From Nitrosopumilaceae archaeon (GTDB lineage Archaea > Thermoproteota > Nitrososphaeria > Nitrososphaerales > Nitrosopumilaceae), in contig JAJEHG010000021.1 of the NCBI GenBank assembly GCA_022823825.1, positions 1 to 53,652 of the forward strand: a DNA stretch of 53,652 nucleotides, given 5' to 3'. Each line of letters begins with the position of its first letter. Position 1 is the stretch's first letter. Position numbers and translations under genes: made by a program. The notes beneath the pieces are model-generated. The model had not been told where the DNA came from, ran no database searches, and was given only the letters and a program-made list of their open reading frames with translations. This document shows, piece after piece, positions 38,272-46,987 of this stretch.

Positions 38272-39323
38272 TTCCTGATCGCGCCCTCCCTCACCTTTAG
38301 CATCTTGGTTACGATATAGTGCGCTATCACGTTTACCGCCATGGCCACGAGGAGCAGGACGAGCCCGATCCCTATGAGCGCCGGCAGGTGTATGGACGCG
38401 GGCGACGCCTCGATGAACTCGTTTGCTATTATGCTCGACATGGTCTGGCTGGGATGGAACAGCGACTGGGGTATGGCGGCCGCCCCTATCGTGTTTCCTA
38501 TCAGCATCGTCACCGCCATCGTCTCCCCGATGGCCCTGCCCAGGCCCAGTATGGACGCGCCCATAAGCCCCGCCTTCGAGTACGGGAAGACCGCCAGCCT
38601 GAACATCTCCCACGTGGTGCTTCCCAGCATGTATGCGGCCTCCTTCTGCTGCTGGGGCACGGCCATCATCACCTCCCTTGAGACCGCGGATATGGTGGGT
38701 ATGATCATTATGGCCAGTATGATACTGGCCGAAAGCACGTCGAGCCCGAACGGGGCCCCGGAGAACAGGAATATCGAGTCGCCGAACGCGTCGTGCAGCG
38801 GCTCCTCTATCCAGTCCCTAAAGTATATCCTGAATATGAACAGGCCCCACAGGCCGTACACCACGCTTGGCACCGCCTCGAGCAGCTCGATTAGGTACCC
38901 CATGGGCTGGCCGATCCTCCTTGGGACGATCATGACGAACATCGCTATGCCGATGCTCAGCGGCAGCGCTATCGTCATGGCGATTGCCGACGTGATCAGC
39001 GTCCCCAGTATGTACGGCAGGGCCCCGTACGACTCGCGGCCCTCCACCGCGTTCCAGTCCGTTCCGGTGATAAAGCCCACCACCCCCTCCTCCTGCCAGA
39101 CCGGCCCGGACTCCCATCCGAGCTGCAGCACCATGATCAGTATGATCGCGAGGACGTAGACGCCCGCGAGGGCTGTTCCCACCTTGAACAGCTTGTCCAC
39201 GAGCGGGGGCCGCCCCTCCCGCGCAATCCTGCCCTTGAGGCGGTCCTTCTGCATGTAACAACGGGCGCGCCTGGGGATATCTGCCATTGAGCTATAGTCT
39301 ATGGTCTTACCGTACGCAGCCAT
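38268..39323 (-). CDS. pstC: phosphate ABC transporter permease PstC
   Basis: 351 residues. Membrane helices and the EAA loop KEAAYMLGSTTWEMFRLAVFPYSKAGLMGA, followed by LGLGRAIGETMAVTML. The large extracytoplasmic loop after TM1 (SGPVWQEEGVVGFITGTDWNA) is typical of PstC. ATG 39323 is the first start; ATG 39287 (MADIPRRA) or MQKDRLKGRIARE fit homologues better, and the TATA-like TATATTTTAA at 39335-39343 is closer to 39287 spacing. The operon order pstC-pstA-pstB is standard. Confidence 0.95.
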   Translation of the reverse strand: MAAYGKTIDYSSMADIPRRARCYMQKDRLKGRIAREGRPPLVDKLFKVGTALAGVYVLAIILIMVLQLGWESGPVWQEEGVVGFITGTDWNAVEGRESYGALPYILGTLITSAIAMTIALPLSIGIAMFVMIVPRRIGQPMGYLIELLEAVPSVVYGLWGLFIFRIYFRDWIEEPLHDAFGDSIFLFSGAPFGLDVLSASIILAIMIIPTISAVSREVMMAVPQQQKEAAYMLGSTTWEMFRLAVFPYSKAGLMGASILGLGRAIGETMAVTMLIGNTIGAAAIPQSLFHPSQTMSSIIANEFIEASPASIHLPALIGIGLVLLLVAMAVNVIAHYIVTKMLKVREGAIRN

Positions 39324-39333
39324 ATTCTATATA

Positions 39334-39343
39334 GTATATTTTA
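39334..39343 (-). promoter_or_regulatory. TATA element of pstCAB
   Basis: TTAAAATATAC followed by TATATAG on the minus strand, the strongest A/T block in the 160-bp gap between pstC and the divergent TSUP gene; initiation is expected near 39313-39318. Confidence 0.5.
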
Positions 39344-39484
39344 ACGAGCGGCATAGTCCCGCTGTTTTGTGATGGAGCGGCCGTGTCCCCCGCGTGCGTG
39401 GCGGCCCGCAGCGCGCGGTGACGGTGCGGTGGTGGCAGTGACGACAGCGGCAGCGGCACTGATCGCGGAGGTGGCGCGCGGGCC

Positions 39485-40336
39485 GTGCTAGGGGCAGTGG
39501 CAGGCTCCGCCGAGGAGCTTGTCATACTGGGGGCAGCGGCACTTGCGATCGGCTTTGTGGGGGGAATGGTGGGGCTGGTGCTTGGCGTCGTGCGCTATCC
39601 CATAATCCTGGGCGCAGAGTCCTCTGCGTTTGTGGCGGCCGGCACGAACATAGGGGTCAGCACGGCGGGCGCGGTATCTGGCGCGGTCGGGCACCTCCGC
39701 TCAAACCGCTTCCACCTGAGGGTATTTTCCATAATGGCGGTCACGGGCGCGGCCGGCGGCTTTGCAGGCAGCTTTGCCACGTCGGCCGTCCCGGCGTACG
39801 CGCTTCTGGGGCTGGTGCTGTGCATAGTGTGCTACGAGTCGTACTCCCTTGCGCGCCCAGGCAGGGGGGCCGGGGCGGCGGACTCGCGCGGCAGCGCCGC
39901 TGAGCCGGGCGGTGCCTCCGCGGCCGATTCGGATTCGGACGGCGCAATTCTCTCAAGGTCCCGGATTGCAAAGGAGGCGTCGATAGGGCTGGGGGTCGGC
40001 CTGCTGGGGGGCATGGTGGGGCTCGTGCTTGGGAGCGTCAGGCTGCCTGCGATGATGCGCATCCTGCGCATGCGCCCGCGGGTGGCGGTTGGGACGAACC
40101 TTGCCGCGTCGGCCGTCATGGGCGCCGCGGCCGTCGCGGGGCACCTCATAAACGGGGGCATCAGCATCCCGATGCTTGCGGTCATGGCCCCGGCCGCGAT
40201 GGTGGGGGCGTATGCGGGCTCCCGGTTCACGGGGCGCTTTGATGACGGCACGCTAAAGCGCGTGATAGGCGTGGTCCTTGCGGGCGTGGCCTTGTTCCTT
40301 GCGGCGCGGCTTGCCGCGTCGCTCCAGCTTGCCTGA
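39485..40336 (+). CDS. TSUP (TauE/SafE) family exporter
   Basis: 283 residues with about eight helices in two homologous halves, each bearing GGMVGLVLG followed by VR-x-P (residues about 25-40 and 175-190), the TSUP duplication. A Gly/Ala/Ser/Asp-rich linker (GAADSRGSAAEPGG and ADSDSDGA) joins the halves. Known members export sulfite, sulfoacetate, sulfonates or thiosulfate. Start GTG 39485; the frame is open for another 20 codons upstream (Gly/Ser/Asp-rich, no start codon) to a TGA at 39419. It sits between pstC and pstS on the opposite strand, and no link to phosphate uptake is evident. Confidence 0.9.
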   Translation: MLGAVAGSAEELVILGAAALAIGFVGGMVGLVLGVVRYPIILGAESSAFVAAGTNIGVSTAGAVSGAVGHLRSNRFHLRVFSIMAVTGAAGGFAGSFATSAVPAYALLGLVLCIVCYESYSLARPGRGAGAADSRGSAAEPGGASAADSDSDGAILSRSRIAKEASIGLGVGLLGGMVGLVLGSVRLPAMMRILRMRPRVAVGTNLAASAVMGAAAVAGHLINGGISIPMLAVMAPAAMVGAYAGSRFTGRFDDGTLKRVIGVVLAGVALFLAARLAASLQLA

Positions 40337-40455
40337 CTGCGGGGGGCCGCGGGCTTCTTTGCGACGGCGGCCGCACGTGATAGACCCTGGCGTGCCGGTG
40401 CCGGCCCTGCGCACGCGCGTTATATGGCGAGCGCCCCCATCCTGTCATCCGAGCC

Positions 40456-40470
40456 AAAAAACAAAAAATT
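40456..40470 (-). terminator. T-rich terminator of pstS
   Basis: On the minus strand AATTTTTTGTTTTTTGG lies about 35 bp after the pstS stop; two T6 runs, strong archaeal terminator candidate. The spacer to the TSUP stop (40337) shows nothing else. Confidence 0.6.
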
Positions 40471-40500
40471 ATTGCTGTTGTCGCGTCTAGCCGTACGTCA

Positions 40501-41781
40501 CTATTCGACTATTATGATTCCCTCTTGAATCAAAAACTGCAGGGCGCCTATCAGGTCAGCGTCTGATATGCCCCCCTCCGCATAGTATCCGAAGAGGGTC
40601 TTTACCCACGACGGGATGAGTTCCCCGTCGCCGCTGTCTGACCCTGCCGGCCCTGCTGCAACGCTGGTCGGCCCCGTGTATACGGGCTGTCCCTGGTATG
40701 TGATCTTGGAGAGTCCCTCCAGTCCGATGTTCTGCACGGGTGCCGAGATCGGCACGTACAGGAGGTCCGCGTTGTACTGCTGCCCGTCGGTGATTATCCA
40801 CGCGATGAGGTTTGCCACCTCCTTTGCGTGGTCGTAGTCCCTGACCGAGCCGTCGAGATCCGGGTGCACAATCAGGTACGAAAAGCTCGTAATCGGGTAC
40901 GAGTTCTCGCCCGGTGCCGCAAGCAGGTCGACTCCCCTCCAGCTCTCGTGAGCCCCTGGGAGCGTCGGCGCCGCCCCGCCCGATGCGGCCGACGCGCTGT
41001 CCAGCGTCGGCATCACAAAGCCGGTCCTGTCGCCGTTCTGGATTGCCGCCACCGTCGTGTCTTCCTGGAACGCGTATGCAAGCGTGATGTAGCCGATTGC
41101 GCCCTCGTTGGTCTTTACCAGTGCGGCGACGCCCTCGTTTCCGGGCGCGCCAAATCCTGTGCGCCACTGGACGCTCTTGCCTGCCCCGACCTCTTCCTCC
41201 CATTCCGGGCACACCTTTGTCAGGTAGCTGGTAAAGGCGAACGTCGTTCCGGAGCCGTCGGATCTCTGCGCCACAAACACGTTCTTCTCAGGCAGGCTTA
41301 CGCCCGGGTTGTGCTCTGTTATCCTTGGATCGTTCCATTCTGTGATCTCTCCGAGGTAGATGCCGCAGAGCGCCTCCTCTGTCAGCTTCAGTCCAGTATC
41401 CACCCCTGGCAGGTTGTACGCCAGTGATATGGCCCCGATCATCTCCGGTATGGTGATTGATCCGGGGGCTAGCTCGTACTCAGAGTCCCTGAGCGGCGCG
41501 TCTGATGCCGCAAAGTTGACCGTCTTCTCGATGTGCTGCTTTACCCCGCCCCCGCTTCCGATCGACTGGTAGTTGAGCTCGATATGCGGATTGATCTCGG
41601 CATATTTTACCCTCCACAGGTCCATCAGCGGGAACGCGAACGATGCGCCCGCAGCGTCAATCCTGACGGTGTCTGCCTCCTGCGCCTGCGCCGCCTGCAT
41701 GGCTCCGCCCGAGGTGTATGTGGGCAGGAGCGAAGTCATTAGTACTGCGATCAGTGCTATTGTTGCAATTCGTTTCGTCAT
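40501..41781 (-). CDS. pstS: phosphate-binding protein PstS
   Basis: 426 residues. N-terminal signal MTKRIATIALIAVLMTSLLP then an Ala/Gln-rich linker. Phosphate-binding loops: DAAGASFAFPLMDLW, NYQSIGSGGGVKQ, FAASDAPL, and RSDGSGTTFAFTSYLTK, all characteristic of PstS (the S-G-S/T phosphate cradle). The later GFGAPGNEGVAALV and GYITLAYA also match. Two C-terminal segments, a Gly/Ser/Asp linker and a 40-residue hydrophobic-acidic end (TLFGYYAEGGISDADLIGALQFL), are longer than in bacterial PstS and may anchor or pack the protein. Start ATG 41781 with an AGGGGTG ribosome site just ahead. It is separated from pstCAB by the TSUP gene. Confidence 0.96.
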   Translation of the reverse strand: MTKRIATIALIAVLMTSLLPTYTSGGAMQAAQAQEADTVRIDAAGASFAFPLMDLWRVKYAEINPHIELNYQSIGSGGGVKQHIEKTVNFAASDAPLRDSEYELAPGSITIPEMIGAISLAYNLPGVDTGLKLTEEALCGIYLGEITEWNDPRITEHNPGVSLPEKNVFVAQRSDGSGTTFAFTSYLTKVCPEWEEEVGAGKSVQWRTGFGAPGNEGVAALVKTNEGAIGYITLAYAFQEDTTVAAIQNGDRTGFVMPTLDSASAASGGAAPTLPGAHESWRGVDLLAAPGENSYPITSFSYLIVHPDLDGSVRDYDHAKEVANLIAWIITDGQQYNADLLYVPISAPVQNIGLEGLSKITYQGQPVYTGPTSVAAGPAGSDSGDGELIPSWVKTLFGYYAEGGISDADLIGALQFLIQEGIIIVE

Positions 41782-41976
41782 TACACCCCTGCTCTCTAAA
41801 GGCTACTTAGTCCTGTAGTGTATAGTCTATGTATGCGTATGATGAAACATGTGGGGTATGATCTGCCCTATATGCATATGGTTGCGGGGTTCTGCTGTGA
41901 ATTCGTGAGCCGGGCGCGGCTGGCCCCTGAAGGTCATTGGCCGTACGAAAGCCGGATTCTTGAAAACGGAATCGTC

Positions 41977-42987
41977 TCACAGGTGCTTTACCACGAATCC
42001 GGACTCCTTGCAGCCGTCATAGTTGTGGCGTATCTCTGTGGGCCAGCCCTTTCCCGTATCGAGAAGATCAAGCGATTTTCTCATCTCCCTGAGCCGGTCG
42101 TAATAGCCGTGGTTTCTCTCAATCAGGCACTCTGTAAACTCTGGCTGTACAAGCGAGTCGCTCTTTCGCAGGTTGCAGTTCTGGCAGCTGAGAACCAGGT
42201 TCCAGGGATCGTCGTCAAACATGTAGGACCACGGTATGAAGTGGTCGACGTTTATGTGGTGCCTCTCCAGTCTTGTCCGGCAGTAAAAGCAGTGGGTGGA
42301 GTCCCTGAACATGGTGCGGTACTTGTTGAGGCTGCCCCTCCTCGCGTTGGCATTCTCCAGCTTTGAGATTAGCTTGGGCATGGTGTTTATCTTTTCAAGA
42401 TACCGCGTCCACTCTACCAGGACTGCCTTTAGCAGCACGTCGTAGTGGCTGCTCAAAAACTTGGATATTCCATCCTTGAGGTGGATCATCTTTTCCTTGT
42501 CGCTGTGGGTGTAGAATACGCCTGCCTCCTCCTTGCTGAGCCCCCTGATGTTCTGGAACCTGGGAACGACTTGGGACGTGCCGTTGTTTTCGTTTCCAAA
42601 CACCCTCTTCATCATGCTCTCTTCTGCCGCCTCCCTGGCCTTCCTGTCGACGTCCTTGAACAGCTTGGCGGGATCGTTTCCAAACCTCTCCTGAATGATC
42701 TGCACGGCATGGGGCATGCTTTTCGTGCTAAAGCTCTGTTTTATTCTGAACAGGGACTCCTGGTGCCAGTAGTACTTTACAAAGGACTCTGCAAGATAGT
42801 CATACGGCACGTGATCCCTGATGCTGGGATCTGATCCGTAGTCCGCCTGCTTTCTGCAGTGCTCAAGCAGGGCCCGGGCCAGCGCGAACTTGTACGTGTT
42901 GCTCTTGCTACCCTTGGTTAGTATGCGCAGGAATGCCTTCCGTAACTCGGCATCCGACGGAACCCCGGATCCCATGGGTGAATTCAT
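41977..42987 (-). CDS. HNH endonuclease domain protein
   Basis: 336 residues from ATG 42987 (ATG 42975 possible; TATATT at 43001-43007 gives it leaderless spacing). The C-terminal HNH/McrA-like domain is CFYCRTRLERHHINVDHFIPWSYM, with CQNCNLRK closing a zinc site (C-x2-C at each end). The N-terminal 220 residues are helical with an EESMMKRVFG segment and no recognised fold. Such proteins are nicking or double-strand endonucleases in mobile elements or restriction/defence systems. GC content of the gene is visibly lower than its neighbours, suggesting transfer. No modification or mobility gene is adjacent. Confidence 0.85.
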   Translation of the reverse strand: MNSPMGSGVPSDAELRKAFLRILTKGSKSNTYKFALARALLEHCRKQADYGSDPSIRDHVPYDYLAESFVKYYWHQESLFRIKQSFSTKSMPHAVQIIQERFGNDPAKLFKDVDRKAREAAEESMMKRVFGNENNGTSQVVPRFQNIRGLSKEEAGVFYTHSDKEKMIHLKDGISKFLSSHYDVLLKAVLVEWTRYLEKINTMPKLISKLENANARRGSLNKYRTMFRDSTHCFYCRTRLERHHINVDHFIPWSYMFDDDPWNLVLSCQNCNLRKSDSLVQPEFTECLIERNHGYYDRLREMRKSLDLLDTGKGWPTEIRHNYDGCKESGFVVKHL

Positions 42988-43114
42988 ACCGGAGACCAAT
43001 ATATTCTGGTATGCGGTAGCGGGCTGCGGTTACGGCCACGCCGAGGCCGGTCCGACGTCATTGTTGTCGTTGTTGTTGTGCAGTTGTGGCCGGTTGGAAC
43101 AAGCAGTAGCGTGA

Positions 43115-44791
43115 TTACTGCGCCGCGCAGCTGATTACGAGGTCCATCTCGCCCGCGTCATGGCAGGTGTCCTGCGCGCCGTCAGGCCCCCCGCCGTCAA
43201 GGATGTTTGCGCCCGTCCCGCCGCTTATGACGTCGTCGCCGTCGCCGCCCCTGAGTATGTCGTCTCCGCCGTCACCCATTATGTGGTCGTCGCCGGGACC
43301 TCCTAGTATGACGTCGTCGCCGTCGCCGCCGAATATGCAGTCGTTGCCGCCTCCGCCGTACACTATGTCCCTGCCTTCCTGGCCGAATATGAGATCCGGC
43401 CCGTCCGTCCCGTTGATTATGTCGTTGCCCGAGTCGCCGGCTATGTGGTTGTATGCCGTGTACTGGATGCCGCACGCCGTGATGTTCACGTACTGGTGGG
43501 CCTCTGCGCTGTTTCCGTGGACGTCAATCGCGGTCCACGTTATGGTCATGACCCCTACTGGGAACGCGTCCGGGGCGTCTGAATACATCTCCGCTATACC
43601 GCTATCGTCCTGGGCATTCGCCGAGCCCGTGTCCACGAGGGTCAGCATTCCCGTCGCGTTGACGGTTATGTCCGGCGGGGCCTCGATGGTTGGCGGGGTT
43701 CTGTCCTGCTGCTGCTGTCCCTGCTGCTGCTGTGATGTTTGCGATGACGTATTGTTGCCCGCCGCCTGCTCGGGAGGCGGTACATACTGCGGCGTCCTGA
43801 ACGCGTGTATGGCGTGGCCGAGCGAGTCCACCACGTACAGCTGGCCGTCTATTCCAATCTCTATGTCGGTGGGGAATATGATGTCAGAGTAGATCAGCCC
43901 AAGCCGCTCAAACACGCTGATCGGCTCCGAGCTGGCGCTCAGGTTAAGGTGCATTACGTTTTGCGAATGGGCGTTTATGAGGCGTATCATGCCGTTGTCG
44001 TCCAGCTTTATGCTCTCCGGCATGAACTGGAACGGGCCCGACGACTCAAACACGTGCGACTCGACGTACGTCCCGTTTGCAGTATAGTGGTCTATCCTGC
44101 CGGCGCCCCTGTCCGACACGTACAGGCTGCCATCCGCGGCCACGTCTATGGAGTGCGGCATCACGAACCTGCCCGGCTCCGTGCCGGAGCCGCCAAAGGA
44201 GAGCAGGAACTCGCCGTCGGATGTGAACTTTTGCACGCGTTGGTTTCCAGTGTCCACCACGTACACGTTCCCGTCGGCGCCGACTGCCATCCCGGTCGGC
44301 TTGCTCATGCTGCCTTCTGCATTGCCGTCGCTTCCCCACTGGGTTATGTAATTGCCATTTGCGTCGAACTTTTGGACGCGGTTCAGGTCTCGGTCGGCCA
44401 CGTATATGTAGGCGCCGTCAGTCGCGATTCCGGACGGATACCTGAACTGCCCGTCGGCGCTTCCCTGCTCCCCCCACGTCGCAAGGAACGCGCCCTGCGA
44501 GTCGAACTTTTGGACGCGCTTGTTGCCCAGGTCGGTGACGTACACGCTGCCCTGCCCGTCCACTGTTATGAACTGCGGGTGCGCAAAGAGGCCCTCGCCG
44601 CCTATCCCGTGCGAGCCCCACTCGTACAGGTGCATGCGCCATCCGTCGCTGAGGGTCGCGTGGGCAGTGGCAGTGGCGCCGCCGCCGCCGCCGGTCACGT
44701 ACTGCATTGGGTTGTCGACTGCCGCCATGGCCGCCGCCGCGGCCACGCATGCCACAGCAACGACATATGTTGCAGTGCGCCCGCCCGCCAT
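43115..44791 (-). CDS. secreted NHL beta-propeller protein with HYR and RTX Ca2+-binding repeats
   Basis: 558 residues from ATG 44791 (CTTATTGTC 22-30 bp upstream). A Sec-type signal MAGGRTATYVVAVACVAAAA leads to six NHL repeats (units such as ITVDGQGSVYVTDLGNKRVQKF, VQKFDANGNYITQWG) forming a propeller, a Gln-rich linker, a HYR-like domain with TVNATGMLTLVDTG and TITWTAIDVHGNSAEAHQY, and then eight or so RTX nonamers of GGxGxDxxx type (GGGGNDCIFGGDGDDVILG). RTX repeats bind Ca2+ and are usually exported by type I systems in bacteria; here a Sec signal is used. An extracellular sensing or adhesion role is likely but unproved. Confidence 0.9.
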   Translation of the reverse strand: MAGGRTATYVVAVACVAAAAAMAAVDNPMQYVTGGGGGATATAHATLSDGWRMHLYEWGSHGIGGEGLFAHPQFITVDGQGSVYVTDLGNKRVQKFDSQGAFLATWGEQGSADGQFRYPSGIATDGAYIYVADRDLNRVQKFDANGNYITQWGSDGNAEGSMSKPTGMAVGADGNVYVVDTGNQRVQKFTSDGEFLLSFGGSGTEPGRFVMPHSIDVAADGSLYVSDRGAGRIDHYTANGTYVESHVFESSGPFQFMPESIKLDDNGMIRLINAHSQNVMHLNLSASSEPISVFERLGLIYSDIIFPTDIEIGIDGQLYVVDSLGHAIHAFRTPQYVPPPEQAAGNNTSSQTSQQQQGQQQQDRTPPTIEAPPDITVNATGMLTLVDTGSANAQDDSGIAEMYSDAPDAFPVGVMTITWTAIDVHGNSAEAHQYVNITACGIQYTAYNHIAGDSGNDIINGTDGPDLIFGQEGRDIVYGGGGNDCIFGGDGDDVILGGPGDDHIMGDGGDDILRGGDGDDVISGGTGANILDGGGPDGAQDTCHDAGEMDLVISCAAQ

Positions 44792-44890
44792 GCCGCAGGA
44801 TGGCCGAATCTGACAATAAGGCGCCGGGTTAGCAATGGTTCTCCATTTTGTCAAATTTTTGTCAGTATCTGCCGGCTGCCGGCGCGGCAG

Positions 44891-45697
44891 TCAGAACGGC
44901 TTGTTGACGTCCCTCCTAAACACGTAGCCTGCAACCGCCGTCATGCACACGACAAAGGCCGATATTATCACGAGTCCGGCCAGCATCTCGACGCCGCCCT
45001 CCGAGACCCCCGTCATCATCTCCCTTATGATGAGCACCGCGTACGTGACGGGGTTGAGCTTTGCAAGCGTGGCAAGCCACTCTGGCAGCAGCTCAAGCGG
45101 GAAGAGGGCGGGGCTGAGCATGAACAGCGGCATGCCGAGCATGTTTATCAGCCCCCAAAAGGTCTCCTGCGACTTTGCAGTGGCCGCCACCGTCACGGAT
45201 ATCCCGGCGAACCCCAGCGAGAACAGTATGACGATGCCCATTATGGGGGCGATCATCAGGGGGTCCGCGAACGTGACCCCTATCGCGAGCGCGATTCCGA
45301 GTATGAGGCTGGCCTGCAGCGCGGCTATCAGCGAGATTGCCGCCATCTTGCCCAGGGCAATCGAGGAGCGCGAGATCGGCGTGGTGAGCACCTTGTTCAT
45401 GAACCCGTACCGCCTGTCCCACAGCGTGTTGACCCCGCCAAATATGCTGGTGAATATCGCCGTCAGCACTATCACGCCGGGCGCCATGAACTCTATGTAC
45501 TGGCCGTCGAACCCGACTGACTCTATGAGCGGCTGGGTTCCGGCAAACGTGTTGCCCACGACTATTATCCATATGGCCGGCTGGATGAGCCTGATGAATA
45601 CGCCGCTCTTTGACTTTTTGTACCGCTTTATCTCGCGCCAGAATATCGTGTATGCGTCGTACGCGGCGGACGCGCGGAATGTCGTGTCAGACGTCAT
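44891..45697 (-). CDS. ABC-2 type transporter permease
   Basis: 268 residues, six helices, with the ABC-2 pattern: an N-terminal amphipathic WREIKRYKKSKSGVF helix, GVIVLTAIFTSIFGGV, NTLWDRRYGFMNKVLTTPISR and the final LNPVTYAVLIIREMMTG. Forms the membrane half of a drug/lipid/polysaccharide exporter with the ATPase encoded immediately upstream, overlapping it by ATGA. Substrate unknown; DrrA/DrrB-type daunorubicin exporters are the nearest named analogues. The C-terminal VAGYVFRRDVNKPF is short. Confidence 0.93.
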   Translation of the reverse strand: MTSDTTFRASAAYDAYTIFWREIKRYKKSKSGVFIRLIQPAIWIIVVGNTFAGTQPLIESVGFDGQYIEFMAPGVIVLTAIFTSIFGGVNTLWDRRYGFMNKVLTTPISRSSIALGKMAAISLIAALQASLILGIALAIGVTFADPLMIAPIMGIVILFSLGFAGISVTVAATAKSQETFWGLINMLGMPLFMLSPALFPLELLPEWLATLAKLNPVTYAVLIIREMMTGVSEGGVEMLAGLVIISAFVVCMTAVAGYVFRRDVNKPF

Positions 45698-46716
45698 GGC
45701 GCTCCGCTGCTCCCCCTCCTCCTCCTCTTTCTGGCAAGCTCCAGCCCGCGGCTGAACCCGGAGTCCTCCTCGTCCCTGATCTCGTGTCCCGTATGGTGCA
45801 GGAACACGTCGTCAAGCGTGGGCCGCGTCACGCTGATTGCGTTTATCGCGGCGCCGCATCTTGACGCGGCCCCGAATATCTTGGGGACCGCCACCGTCCC
45901 GTTTGACGCCACCATCGTTATGGCACCCGAGCCGTAGTCGCACCTTATGTCGGACAGCATTCCGGCCATGCCCTGCAGCTCCTGCAGCATCCTGTCCGAG
46001 TCCGTCCGCGTCACCTCTATGGAGATCATCTCGCTGCCGAGCGCATCCTTCATGCGCGCGGGGCTGTCTATGGCCACTATCCTGCCCCCGTCTATTATTC
46101 CGATTCTGTCACAAAGGCTGTCGGCCTCCTCCATGTAGTGGGTGGTCAGGAAGACGGTCACGCCGTACTCTGAGTGTATCCTCCTGATATAGTCCCATAT
46201 CTTCCTGCGCGTCTGTATGTCGAGCCCGACTGTCGGCTCGTCCAAAAACAGCACGTCCGGCATGTGGAGCAGCCCCCCCGCTATGTCGAGCCTCTTGCGC
46301 ATGCCGCCGGAGTAGCCCACCACCTGCTCGTGCTGCTTTTGCTCCAGTTCCACCAGGCCGAGCATCTCGTCTATGCGCGACTCTGCCGTACTGCTCGGCA
46401 TGTGGCTGAGCTTTGAGTGCAGCAGGAGGTTCTCCCGGCCAGTCATGTACTCGTCTACTGCGATGTCCTGCTGGACGTACCCTATCTTCTGCCTGACGCT
46501 CTTGGGATCCCTTGAGACGTCGACGCCCCCGACAAAGGCCTCGCCTGAGGTGGGCTTGAGCAGGGTGGTGAGGATCATCATGGTGGTGCTCTTTCCGGCG
46601 CCGTTGGGGCCCAGGAACCCGAATATCTCCCCGCTCTTGACGCTGAACGATATGTCGTCGACCGCGGTTACGTGGCCAAACGACTTTGTCAGGTGTCTGG
46701 TCTCTATGGCGTCCAT
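45694..46716 (-). CDS. ABC transporter ATPase, DrrA-like
   Basis: 340 residues from ATG 46716; GTTATAATTG at 46740-46750 lies about 26-34 bp upstream, and an earlier in-frame codon is rejected. Walker A FLGPNGAGKSTTMMIL, Q-loop YVQQDIAVDEYMTG, signature YSGGMRKRLDIA, Walker B VLFLDEPTVGLD, and H-loop LTTHYMEEAD. A C-terminal domain of about 100 residues (MISIEVTRTDSDRM to TRPTLDDVFLHHTG) matches DrrA-like proteins. It partners the permease and its Arg-rich C-terminal tail ends at the permease overlap. Likely exporter rather than importer: no binding protein is nearby. Confidence 0.95.
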   Translation of the reverse strand: MDAIETRHLTKSFGHVTAVDDISFSVKSGEIFGFLGPNGAGKSTTMMILTTLLKPTSGEAFVGGVDVSRDPKSVRQKIGYVQQDIAVDEYMTGRENLLLHSKLSHMPSSTAESRIDEMLGLVELEQKQHEQVVGYSGGMRKRLDIAGGLLHMPDVLFLDEPTVGLDIQTRRKIWDYIRRIHSEYGVTVFLTTHYMEEADSLCDRIGIIDGGRIVAIDSPARMKDALGSEMISIEVTRTDSDRMLQELQGMAGMLSDIRCDYGSGAITMVASNGTVAVPKIFGAASRCGAAINAISVTRPTLDDVFLHHTGHEIRDEEDSGFSRGLELARKRRRRGSSGAP

Positions 46717-46773
46717 CGTACGCGTGGGCGGAGCCGGGCCCAATTATAACTTGGTAGATCTGTGTGGGCGTTC

Positions 46774-46797
46774 CGTCCCCGTCCCCGTCCCCGTCCC
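46774..46797 (+). repeat. tandem CCCCGT hexamer repeat
   Basis: Four or so CCCCGT units occur in a row in the 270-bp spacer between the ABC ATPase promoter and the PRC-barrel gene. The rest of that spacer (to 46987) contains no gene I can support. Confidence 0.8.
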
Positions 46798-46987
46798 CCG
46801 CCGCCTCGGCATTGCCTGCATGCGCCGTATCGTGCCGGCGCCCCTGACGCGCCTGTCCCGGACAAAATCAAAGAATCGATCGGCATGCATGCACAGCGCG
46901 CGGGCCGTGTCACACGCGCCGATCATCCGCGCCGGGACAAAAATACTGGATGGTGCGCCGCATGCGAGAAAGCCGGCGGCAGTCTAG

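Noticed and set aside
43805-45520. 571-codon plus-strand frame under the NHL/RTX and ABC permease genes
   Set aside because: Spans two unrelated genes antisense; Arg/His/Val-rich composition typical of shadows.
46744-46926. 60-codon minus-strand frame ending in Gly-Thr repeats
   Set aside because: The repeat is the complement of the CCCCGT tract; nearest TATA-like block is only about 17 bp from the start, and no family match. Left unassigned.
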